From Acidobacteriota bacterium (GTDB taxonomy: Bacteria > Acidobacteriota > Holophagae > Thermotomaculales > Thermotomaculaceae), in contig JALWHA010000337.1 in NCBI GenBank assembly GCA_027038695.1, positions 1 through 6,491 on the forward strand: a DNA stretch of 6,491 nt, read 5' to 3'. Position 1 is the first letter of the stretch. The number at the start of each line of letters is the position of its first letter. The translations under genes were made by a program, and so were the position numbers. This document shows positions 1-6,321 of the stretch, in pieces. A model generated the notes under the pieces. The model was not told the DNA's origin. It worked only from the letters and a program-made list of their open reading frames with translations, and did not search any database.

Positions 1-103
1 CAGGGTTAAGGAAGAGTGCACAAAAATTCTCTTTCCCTGTCGGGTTTTAGTGGGAAAAAACTCATAAATTAAAAACAAAATAATGAAAATTTCCGTCTAA
101 GAT
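1..103. other. AT-rich 5' flank, no gene assigned
   Basis: No start-to-stop gene is visible here. Two + strand frames are open from the window edge, one reaching a stop at 65-67 and the other at 48-50. Either could be the last codons of an upstream gene, but neither tail is recognisable. TTTCCC at 32-37 can pair with GGGAAA at 52-57. It is not followed by a T-run on the + strand, so I do not call a terminator. Confidence 0.3.
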
Positions 104-133
104 TATAAAATATTTGCAAAAAACTGTTAGGGA
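104..133 (+). promoter_or_regulatory. possible -10 box and Shine-Dalgarno of the secreted-protein gene
   Basis: TATAAA at 104-109 resembles a -10 element, but no good TTGACA-like box lies 16-18 bp upstream, so the promoter call is weak in such AT-rich DNA. AGGGA at 129-133 is a convincing Shine-Dalgarno, 8 nt before the ATG at 142, and it supports that start. Confidence 0.3.
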
Positions 134-141
134 AAAGAGTT

Positions 142-1155
142 ATGCTTAAAAAAATCTTGCTGTTAATTTTTGTGTTTGTTTTTTCAGGGTTGGTTTTTGC
201 AGGGGAGCCTGTTTTAAAGTTTCAACTTCCTGACTTTGTTTTGAATAACCCTTACTTTTCTTCCTCACCGATAGATAAGTACATTCAGGTAGGGATTTTT
301 TCAGACAATAGAAAGGTTTTGTCTTTTTCAGGGTATAAAAAATCAGAAAATTCTTCATTAAAGACCCTCAGTAAAGTTATTTTTTTAAATTCTCAAAATC
401 AGGTTGAAAAAGAGTTAAATTTTAATTCCCATATTAAAACTAAAGCAATTGACAATATCTCAAACTCTATTGTGGCAGTAACAATTCTAAAAATTGAGGG
501 CAATGACTACTATGCTGACAAAATAAATATTTATTCTTCAAAAGGGGAATTTATTTGCACCATTCCCAACAAGGAACACAACTATGTATATCCGTCTATT
601 GACAATAAATTCCTTTGCCTTGTTGGTTTAATGGACGGGCTTGCAGGGAATTTCACATTCATTCCCATAAACGCATTTAAAGAAAATAACAGAGACAATT
701 TACCGCAACATTCACTTTCACTTTTTGGAAACCCTGCTGAACACTGGATATTGTCAGGCGGAGAAAATGCCTCTCTAATATACTCTACACAGACAGATAT
801 AAAAAAGGTAAGTTTAAAAAACAAGGTGAAAACAGAATGGAAAATCTTCTTTACTGAAGACTATGTAAACTTTATAAAACTTATTAATAATTTTGTTGTA
901 GCAGAGGCTTTTCCTGATTTTTATATAATTGATGAAAAGACAGGCAAAATATTAAAAAAGGTTAATATAAAGAACAATCCGAGAGTAAAATCACTAATTG
1001 ATGACTGTAACTTCACAATCACCAAAAACCTTGAAATTGTTGAGAATGAAAACTCACTTTGCATAAACCAGCCTCACTCTCCTTTGATAAAAACAAAAGA
1101 AAAAACATACTACTTTACTGTTAAGAATAAGAATCTGCTGATATTTGCAAACTAA
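142..1155 (+). CDS. secreted protein of unknown function, beta-propeller-like
   Basis: This is a 337-residue protein whose function I do not recognise. Residues 1-20 form a classical Sec signal peptide: two lysines at 3-4, a hydrophobic core over about 5-19, and a likely signal-peptidase I site after Ala20 (VFA before Gly21). The mature protein should therefore be exported to the periplasm or beyond. There is no lipobox and no other membrane segment. The mature part contains recurrent strand-turn-strand units with polar turns, for example about 79-94, 128-143 (INIYSSKGEFICTI), 220-235 and 260-276 (FYIIDEKTGKILKKV). This pattern is typical of beta-propeller blades such as the six-bladed NHL-like families; the fold is inferred. 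The start has a good Shine-Dalgarno (AGGGA, 129-133). The gene looks monocistronic, since a probable terminator follows at once and the ltaE operon begins about 200 bp later. Its codons look more AT-rich than those of ltaE. Confidence 0.75.
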   Translation: MLKKILLLIFVFVFSGLVFAGEPVLKFQLPDFVLNNPYFSSSPIDKYIQVGIFSDNRKVLSFSGYKKSENSSLKTLSKVIFLNSQNQVEKELNFNSHIKTKAIDNISNSIVAVTILKIEGNDYYADKINIYSSKGEFICTIPNKEHNYVYPSIDNKFLCLVGLMDGLAGNFTFIPINAFKENNRDNLPQHSLSLFGNPAEHWILSGGENASLIYSTQTDIKKVSLKNKVKTEWKIFFTEDYVNFIKLINNFVVAEAFPDFYIIDEKTGKILKKVNIKNNPRVKSLIDDCNFTITKNLEIVENENSLCINQPHSPLIKTKEKTYYFTVKNKNLLIFAN

Positions 1156-1167
1156 AAAATTATATAC

Positions 1168-1197
1168 AATAAATCCCTCGTACGAGGGGCTTATTTT
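1168..1197 (+). terminator. probable intrinsic terminator after the secreted-protein gene
   Basis: A perfect 14-bp palindrome, CCCTCGTACGAGGG (1175-1188), forms a CCCTC/GAGGG stem closed by GTAC. It is extended by AATAA/TTATT (1168-1172 with 1191-1195) across a T-G wobble and one A/C mismatch, and runs into TTTT (1194-1197). It lies 13 bp after the stop codon. The stem is symmetric, but on the other strand the following bases are only moderately T-rich, so I read it mainly as the + strand terminator. Confidence 0.7.
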
Positions 1198-1206
1198 ATA
1201 CAGTTG

Positions 1207-1304
1207 TTTCGCTTAGCCGGAAGTCGTGAAAGGTGCAAAAAGAGGTTGCAATAACCCTTCCTTTGTATCCTTTGGGTAAGGTGTATTCCGATACAGGCCT
1301 GTAT
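1207..1304 (+). promoter_or_regulatory. candidate structured leader RNA upstream of ltaE, family unknown
   Basis: This gene-free stretch can form consecutive hairpins. The first pairs TTTCG with TGAAA (1207-1211/1227-1231) plus CTT with AAG (1212-1214/1221-1223) around loop AGCCGG. The second is 1240-1259, with GGTT/AACC around GCAAT. The third pairs CCTT with AAGG (1269-1272/1278-1281). The fourth pairs TGTAT with ATACA around TCCG (1282-1295). A competing palindrome ATACAGGCCTGTAT lies at 1291-1304. By hand count 1201-1310 has 50 G+C in 110 bases, against 12 in 70 for 1311-1380. It matches none of the riboswitch consensus motifs I can recall (glycine, TPP, SAM-I, cobalamin, FMN, T-box). A TAAAAT at 1359-1364 could instead be a -10 box that starts ltaE transcription after this element; then it would be an independent RNA or only DNA symmetry. 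Confidence 0.35.
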
Positions 1305-1398
1305 TCAGAGATAATAAAAAAACAGATGTTTCTTTTAATTTTTTTTCTTTTATTAGGTTAAAATTAAAAGCAGAGAGAATTAGAAAAGGGAGAAGACT

Positions 1399-2436
1399 AT
1401 GGGATACAAAGGGTTTTCGGATTTTAGAAGCGATACCGTAACAAGGCCTACCGAGGAAATGAGAAAAGCAATGTATCAGGCGGAAGTGGGAGACGATGTT
1501 TTAGGGGACGACCCTACGGTGCAAAAACTTGAAGAGCTGGCAGCCGAGACAGTGGGGAAGGAAGCGGCTTTGTTTGTGCCTTCTGGGACTATGGGAAACA
1601 CAATTGCCATTAAATTAGGCTCAAAAGAGGGAACGGAAGTTATACTTGAAGAAAAGTGCCACATATACAACTTTGAGGCGGCAAATATGGCAAGGTATGC
1701 AGGTGTTATGCCAAGACCTATTAAGTCTGAAAACGGGCAAATGCCTCTTGAAGAAATAGATAGAAATATAAAAACAGTTTTAAGGGAACACATTCCGGGA
1801 ACTTCAATGATTTGCCTTGAAAATACGCATAATTACTGGGGCGGGGCGGTTCTTCCCGTTGAATACATTATGCAGGTCAAGGCTATAGCAATGGAACACA
1901 ACCTTCACCTTCACCTTGACGGGGCAAGGGTTTTCAACGCCTCAACCGCTTTAAATATTGACGTTAAAGAGATAACAAAACACTTTGACACGATTATGTT
2001 TTGTTTGTCAAAGGGGCTATGCGCTCCGGTAGGTTCAATTCTGGCAGGAAGCAAAGAGTTTATTAAAAAGGCACGGTTTGTAAGAAAGAGTTTAGGCGGG
2101 GGAATGAGACAGGTCGGAATTTTAGCGGCAGCGGGGATTATAGCAATTGAAAAGATGAGTAAAAGGCTTGAACAAGACCATATAAGGGCAAAGAAACTTG
2201 CAGAAGGCATCGCCGATTTGAAAAAATTGAAGGTTGACTTAAATTCCGTTCAAACAAATTTTGTAATGGTTGAATTAGAAGGAATATCGTCATTTGAATT
2301 CTTAGATGAATTGAAAAAAGAGGGAGTTTTAGCACTCCCCTTTTCGGAAACAAGGGTAAGGTTTGTCACTCATAATGACATAGACGACAGGGATGTTGAA
2401 AAAGCGGTAAAAGCAATCAGGAAAATCTTGAAATAA
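1399..2436 (+). CDS. ltaE: low-specificity L-threonine aldolase (PLP-dependent)
   Basis: This cytoplasmic fold-type I PLP enzyme cleaves L-threonine or L-allo-threonine to glycine and acetaldehyde, and acts on related beta-hydroxy amino acids. The 345 residues match the family's usual length. Visible landmarks are DFRSDT at 8-13, the phosphate-binding PSGTMGN at 61-67, His88 (the family's ring-stacking histidine), ENTHN at 141-145, HLDGAR at 172-177 with Asp174 for the pyridine nitrogen, and SKGLCAPVGS around Lys205, the Schiff-base lysine. RVRFVTH at 319-325 supplies a carboxylate-binding arginine. All key residues are present, so the enzyme should be active. The ATG follows AAGGGAGA (1386-1393), a good Shine-Dalgarno. 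The preceding ~200 bases may be a structured leader. The permease gene starts 10 bp after the stop, so the two are very likely co-transcribed. The closest alternative is another GntG-type PLP aldolase such as a phenylserine aldolase; exact substrate preference cannot be read from sequence. Confidence 0.93.
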   Translation: MGYKGFSDFRSDTVTRPTEEMRKAMYQAEVGDDVLGDDPTVQKLEELAAETVGKEAALFVPSGTMGNTIAIKLGSKEGTEVILEEKCHIYNFEAANMARYAGVMPRPIKSENGQMPLEEIDRNIKTVLREHIPGTSMICLENTHNYWGGAVLPVEYIMQVKAIAMEHNLHLHLDGARVFNASTALNIDVKEITKHFDTIMFCLSKGLCAPVGSILAGSKEFIKKARFVRKSLGGGMRQVGILAAAGIIAIEKMSKRLEQDHIRAKKLAEGIADLKKLKVDLNSVQTNFVMVELEGISSFEFLDELKKEGVLALPFSETRVRFVTHNDIDDRDVEKAVKAIRKILK

Positions 2437-2446
2437 GAGAGGGTTA

Positions 2447-3547
2447 ATGAAGGTTTTTAAGGACTTTGTGGCAAAAGAAATCATTCTGATAATTTTTTTA
2501 ATTCTGGCAGTAATTCTGCTTATCTTGACAAAAGAACCGCCTGAAAACCTTCCGCAATTTGTAGATTGGGAGACTATTACAACTCTAACCGGGCTTCTGT
2601 TTATCACCAAGGGAATTGAAGAAAGCGGATATCTTGAAAAAACAGTTTTATTCTTTTCCAAAAAAGTTAAAACCGAAAAAACGGTTGCATTGCTTTTTGT
2701 TTTACTGACCGCTTTTTTATCCATGTTTTTAACAAATGACATTGCATTGTTTATAATAATCCCTTTTACAATGATTTTTTTTAAAATAATTGAGAATGAC
2801 CTAACAAAAGTAATTATTTTAGAGGCGTTAGCGGCAAACTCAGGTTCGGCTTTAACTCCAATCGGTAATCCGCAGAATATTTTTTTATGGAACCGATGGG
2901 AAATTTCTTTTTTTCAGTTTGTTTTTAACCTGTTTCCGTTGTTTCTAATTTTGATTTCGGTTTTAATTATTTTCACTTTGATAATGTTTCCAAACAAAAC
3001 AATAACCCAAAACAAGACAGAAACAAATAAACACCTAAATTCCGCCTTATTTAAATGGTCTTTAATTCTGCTGCCTTTATTCATTATTGCTATTGAAACG
3101 GATAAAACACACATTGCTCTGCCTTTAATAGTTGTTTTTTACCTTTTATTCTTCCACCAGATAATAAAAAAAGCGGATTACCTTTTCATAGTCCTCTTTG
3201 TTGTTGTTTTTATAGATATGCACCTTCTTGCTCGATTAAGCATTGTAAAAGCGTTTCTCTCACATTTTGATTTCACTAAAGGGCTGCACAGTTATTTTTT
3301 CTCGGCATTTCTCTCGCAATTTATCAGCAATGTTCCCGCAACAGTTTTGATTTCAAAGTTTTCCACAAATTACAAAGCAATTGCTTACGGGGTTAATGCA
3401 GGGGGAAGCGGGCTTTTCATAGCCTCTTTTGCAAACATTATCGCATTAAGGCTTTACAAAAAAAAGAGCCTGTTTAAAGAGTTTCACAAAATATCAATAC
3501 CTTACTTTATAATCACACTCTTAATTGCCGGTTTTCTGCTTTTTTAA
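2447..3547 (+). CDS. ion-transporter-superfamily permease (ArsB/NhaD/SLC13-like)
   Basis: This is a 366-residue, very hydrophobic inner-membrane protein with about ten membrane or re-entrant segments (for instance 11-28, 79-95, 155-180, 222-238, 244-262, 349-366). The superfamily's inverted-repeat signatures are visible twice. TND at 96-98 with NSGSALTPIGNPQN at 131-144 marks the first half; SNVP at 294-297 with NAGGSGLFIASFAN at 317-330 marks the second. These hairpins form the central ion and substrate site in SLC13/ArsB-type carriers. The opening motif DWETITTLTGLLFITKGIEESG (from residue 40) is also typical. The protein is shorter than the roughly 410-430 residues common in ArsB and NhaD, with reduced loops but no obvious missing half. 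The substrate cannot be named: arsenite, Na+/H+ exchange, dicarboxylates or another anion are all possible. It follows ltaE after 10 bp with GAGAGGG at 2437-2443 as Shine-Dalgarno, so it is probably in that operon. Its stop overlaps that of convergent plsB. Confidence 0.85.
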   Translation: MKVFKDFVAKEIILIIFLILAVILLILTKEPPENLPQFVDWETITTLTGLLFITKGIEESGYLEKTVLFFSKKVKTEKTVALLFVLLTAFLSMFLTNDIALFIIIPFTMIFFKIIENDLTKVIILEALAANSGSALTPIGNPQNIFLWNRWEISFFQFVFNLFPLFLILISVLIIFTLIMFPNKTITQNKTETNKHLNSALFKWSLILLPLFIIAIETDKTHIALPLIVVFYLLFFHQIIKKADYLFIVLFVVVFIDMHLLARLSIVKAFLSHFDFTKGLHSYFFSAFLSQFISNVPATVLISKFSTNYKAIAYGVNAGGSGLFIASFANIIALRLYKKKSLFKEFHKISIPYFIITLLIAGFLLF

Positions 3548-5952
3548 AATGCAATTGAGGATATGTAGGATTTGACTCTTTCTTTTAAAAGGTAGTATTT
3601 GTCTTTTTCTTCGCTTGAATCAGACTTCTTAAACTCTTCAAATAATTTATTCCAATTAACGTATTTATTCTGAACAAAATTCTGGTGGCCATTCTGGTAA
3701 TAGAATTTGTTAATAGATTCCCTTCTCGTAATCCCTCCCATTGCATACAGATATTTTCCCCTGTCAAGAAATTCAGAAACAATGCTTGAGGGCATATCTA
3801 CATTGTCCCTTGCTATGGCATAGTATCCATCAAGTACGGTGTAATAGGCTTCAAGGTAAGAGAGAATCATTGAGGCTATGTGCTTTAAAATGGGAATTGC
3901 GTGGGAGCGGACTGTAACCGTTTCCCCTTCAAAATTCACAAGCCTGTAATCTTGAAGATTTTTAAGTTCCTTTTCTACATCGTCCACAGTTAACTCGTCT
4001 TTTTGATAGAGAAACTCCTTCTTAAACAATTCAAAGAGAAAATTTACTTCTTCAAATATCTCCTGAATCGTTAGTTTATTTTTCTTTTTAACAAGGATAG
4101 CGTTTGAAACAAATGCCACATACAAGAACAAATGAATGATATTGTTTTTATAGTATTCAAGGTAATTCCTTCTATCCTCGTCAACAACATAAACCTTTTT
4201 GCCACCTAACTCTTTTATTTCTAGCACGCCCTTTTCAATAAAGTAATCAATCACCTTTTTGATTAGAGTTTTATCCTCTCCCATTTCAAAAACATCCGCA
4301 AGGGGGGCGCCTGCATTTTTGACATAGGTTAATGCATATGCAATTCTTCGCTGCAAGCCTGTTTCAAGCAAGCCTTTTTTAATATTTGAAAGCAAAATCA
4401 AAGAGGTTAAAGCGATAGGGGTAACAATGGTCTCTTTCTCAATTTCCCTTAAAACCTTATAGGCCAAAAGGAAATTAAACCTTCTAAACTCTTTTTCGTC
4501 AAGTTGCTCAAGGTCTACCTTTATCTCATCGGCAAACTCCTTTACCGTAAATGGTTTCGCAAAATTCATATATATCTTCCCGAAATTCTTACCTAAAAAT
4601 TTTGTTGTTTTTAACACAGCGGCGGCACTTTCCTTTTCCTTCTTCTTGCCTTCCATCTCTCTTAAATACGCCCCGGATTCAAAAAGTTTGCCGTAAATAA
4701 TTGAGGTCGGCAGTAACACTATATCTTCTATTCTCTCTTCCTTAATCTCTTTGGTGTTGAAGGATAAAAGCCCCATTTTCGGGTGAAGGAGTTTCCCTGT
4801 CCTGCTTCTTGTCCCCTCTAAAAAAAACTCCTGAGGAAGACCGTCCAGAAGTAACCTTCTTATATACGCCTGCAAAATAACAGGATAGAGTTTGTCTCCC
4901 TTTATTGTCCTTCTTATAAAGTATGCGCCACAGTTTCTGAATATATAACCCATAGGGAAGAATGAAAGGTTTATGCCAGCGGCAATGTAAGGCATTCTTA
5001 AATTGTATTTAAAAAAGAGGTAAGAGATTATCAAATAATCTGCATGGCTTTTATGACACGGCAAAACCAGAGCAGGGTATTTGCCTGCACACTGCCTGTA
5101 CTCCTCAAGCCTTTCTTCATTTATCCAGAAGCCCTCAATAATTTTCGGCCACGCCCAATCAAGAACCTTCTCAAACTTGAAGATAACACTTTCTTTGTAA
5201 TTTGCAGCCATTTCGTCAAGGATCTTTAAGGCTTTTTTTATCAGTTTTCTTTTTTTGCTCCGGTTGTTTTCCGAAAGTTCTTCTATCTTTTGTCTTACTT
5301 CAGGATCATTTAACACAAGGTGGATCATCTTGTCTCTATGTTTCAAAGGGGGACCTATCACTATCTTCTCAAGCTGATTTAACTCTTTGTCAATAATCAT
5401 CCCCAGTTCTTCAATACTCAATTTCTCGTCCAATTCAAAAGGCTCACCGAAATCTATTACAGCCTTTTTGCAACCTGTAATAACCTGAAAAACCTTAAAA
5501 AAGCCTCTCGGATTATCCCTCTCCCCTAAAATAAAATTCCATCTGCTATACTCCCTTCTCGCAACCTTTTTCCATAAGATAAAAGTAGGAACAAAAACAG
5601 GTTTTTTATTGAATTTTTGGCATAAAGCAACAATCTTTTTAATAAAATCTTCCCTTAAAGCAATTTCATTGTCTTTTTTTAAAAACAGGGCAATAGGATT
5701 TCCTTTTTCAACACAGTATTCAAGCTGGCTTTCAAAATCCTTAAAAAAAGCGAAGGCGTTTTCACTATAGCATAGTATTTTGTGCACTTTTTCTTCCAGA
5801 ACATACTTCAAAAACCAGTTATCAATTCGGCTTCTATGCTCAATAGTAAAAATAGGAAAGATGTTATCCTGCGCAAAAAATGTATTCAGTTTCTTTAAAG
5901 TTAAATTTGGTATATTTACTTTCCTGAAAAATCTCTTTAATCCAAATGCCAT
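3544..5952 (-). CDS. plsB: glycerol-3-phosphate 1-O-acyltransferase PlsB
   Basis: This membrane-associated enzyme acylates the sn-1 hydroxyl of glycerol-3-phosphate from acyl-CoA or acyl-ACP, giving lysophosphatidate, the first step of phospholipid synthesis. At 802 residues it matches the E. coli protein (about 807). The four acyltransferase motifs are intact: I, HKSHAD with His300 and Asp305; II, GAYFIRR at 342-348; III, FFLEGTRSRTG at 376-386 with Glu379; IV, around LLPTSIIY at 413-420, followed by the EKES block near 439-442. AAGINLSFFPMG at 324-335 is also family-typical. The N-terminal ~200 residues look like a degenerate second copy of the acyltransferase fold, with an HRSRID at 39-44. 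The long C-terminal part (about 500-802) is helical and belongs to the PlsB type. The ATG is the only plausible start: the next Met is residue 195, and an in-frame stop lies upstream with no start codon between. No Shine-Dalgarno precedes it; a -10 box sits so close that the mRNA is probably leaderless. The gene is divergent from the small gene at 6004 and convergent with the permease. Confidence 0.95.
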   Translation of the reverse strand: MAFGLKRFFRKVNIPNLTLKKLNTFFAQDNIFPIFTIEHRSRIDNWFLKYVLEEKVHKILCYSENAFAFFKDFESQLEYCVEKGNPIALFLKKDNEIALREDFIKKIVALCQKFNKKPVFVPTFILWKKVARREYSRWNFILGERDNPRGFFKVFQVITGCKKAVIDFGEPFELDEKLSIEELGMIIDKELNQLEKIVIGPPLKHRDKMIHLVLNDPEVRQKIEELSENNRSKKRKLIKKALKILDEMAANYKESVIFKFEKVLDWAWPKIIEGFWINEERLEEYRQCAGKYPALVLPCHKSHADYLIISYLFFKYNLRMPYIAAGINLSFFPMGYIFRNCGAYFIRRTIKGDKLYPVILQAYIRRLLLDGLPQEFFLEGTRSRTGKLLHPKMGLLSFNTKEIKEERIEDIVLLPTSIIYGKLFESGAYLREMEGKKKEKESAAAVLKTTKFLGKNFGKIYMNFAKPFTVKEFADEIKVDLEQLDEKEFRRFNFLLAYKVLREIEKETIVTPIALTSLILLSNIKKGLLETGLQRRIAYALTYVKNAGAPLADVFEMGEDKTLIKKVIDYFIEKGVLEIKELGGKKVYVVDEDRRNYLEYYKNNIIHLFLYVAFVSNAILVKKKNKLTIQEIFEEVNFLFELFKKEFLYQKDELTVDDVEKELKNLQDYRLVNFEGETVTVRSHAIPILKHIASMILSYLEAYYTVLDGYYAIARDNVDMPSSIVSEFLDRGKYLYAMGGITRRESINKFYYQNGHQNFVQNKYVNWNKLFEEFKKSDSSEEKDKYYLLKERVKSYISSIAF

Positions 5953-5981
5953 GTGTAAATTATAGCATATTCTGTTAAAAT
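5953..5981 (+). promoter_or_regulatory. extended -10 promoter of the small gene at 6004
   Basis: TGTTAAAAT (5973-5981) is an extended -10 with box TAAAAT (5976-5981). GTGTAA (5953-5958) is a weak -35 at 17-bp spacing. The expected start is A5988, giving a 16-nt leader that just contains the Shine-Dalgarno GGAGGT (5995-6000). The element overlaps the plsB promoter almost completely. Confidence 0.5.
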
Positions 5982-5986
5982 AGCAT
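5959..5986 (-). promoter_or_regulatory. extended -10 promoter of plsB, leaderless start
   Basis: On the minus strand TGCTATAAT (5967-5959) is a perfect -10 box with an extended -10 TG. The -35 region is poor; the best match is ATGCTA (5986-5981) with a 16-bp spacer. The expected +1, seven bases after the last base of the -10, is 5952, which is the A of the plsB ATG. Confidence 0.65.
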
Positions 5987-6003
5987 TAGACTTTGGAGGT
6001 AAG

Positions 6004-6321
6004 ATGATAAAAATTGTTTTAACCAATTTAGTTCCCGATAAAAATGAACAGGAAAAACACGATTTAAAAATACTGGAATGGATATGCAAAGAAGACGACA
6101 ATTGCATAACCGTTCTGGAACTTTCAAAAATCTTAATGGCTGAGAAGAAACTTGAGCCTGAAAAGATAATGGAAGAATTGATAAATTACCTTAAAGCAAA
6201 CAAAGAAAACTTAATTCTTATTGACACAAGCAGAGACCATTACTGGAGAGACACCTTTGAAGAAGCGGTTGAAGGAATCAAGGTTGACCACAATCCCTAT
6301 CCGGATACACTTTTTGGATAA
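6004..6321 (+). CDS. small winged-helix-like protein, function unknown
   Basis: This is a 105-residue soluble protein I cannot assign to a named family. After a short strand (MIKIVLTNLV) come predicted helices at about 17-29 (EKHDLKILEWICK), 36-47 (TVLELSKILMAE) and 52-65 (PEKIMEELINYLKA). A hydrophobic strand-turn follows at about 69-80 (ENLILIDTSRDH). That order of helices and a beta wing resembles a winged helix-turn-helix, which would suggest DNA binding; this is inference from pattern only. The C-terminal tail (HNPYPDTLFG) is proline-rich. The start has a perfect GGAGGT Shine-Dalgarno (5995-6000), though only 3 nt from the ATG, shorter than usual. It diverges from plsB over 51 bp and is followed after 53 bp by a probable DNA methyltransferase gene. 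It could be a regulator or accessory subunit of that locus, or an unrelated neighbour. Confidence 0.7.
   Translation: MIKIVLTNLVPDKNEQEKHDLKILEWICKEDDNCITVLELSKILMAEKKLEPEKIMEELINYLKANKENLILIDTSRDHYWRDTFEEAVEGIKVDHNPYPDTLFG

Noticed and set aside
2..67. Open + strand frame from the window edge to TAA at 65-67 (and a second frame to TAG at 48-50), possible C-terminus of an upstream gene
   Set aside because: Only 15-21 codons are available, two frames are equally possible, and neither peptide is recognisable.
1206..1231. The reverse complement, ending in GCGAAACAAC, looked like a CRISPR repeat
   Set aside because: The motif occurs only once in the window, with no regularly spaced copies and no cas gene.
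1313..1346. A-run/T-run stem (A7 near 1315 with T-rich 1328-1337) followed by T8, possible attenuator terminator
   Set aside because: The stem is almost purely A-T and too weak to call a terminator; it looks like low-complexity AT sequence.
1201..1398. Glycine, TPP, SAM, cobalamin or T-box leader upstream of ltaE
   Set aside because: None of their conserved core motifs is visible; I list the region only as an unidentified structured candidate.
2329..2742. 137-codon minus strand open frame across the ltaE-permease junction
   Set aside because: It lies antisense to two well-supported genes, lacks a recognisable family or ribosome-binding site, and is a typical shadow frame.
3523..3556. AATTGC/GCAATT inverted repeat around the permease/plsB stop codons as a shared terminator
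   Set aside because: It has only 6 bp around a 22-nt loop, is AT-rich, and has no T-run after the right arm on either strand.
5044..5396. Two + strand open frames of about 60 codons inside plsB
   Set aside because: They are antisense to the strongly conserved plsB coding region, and the peptides show no domain.
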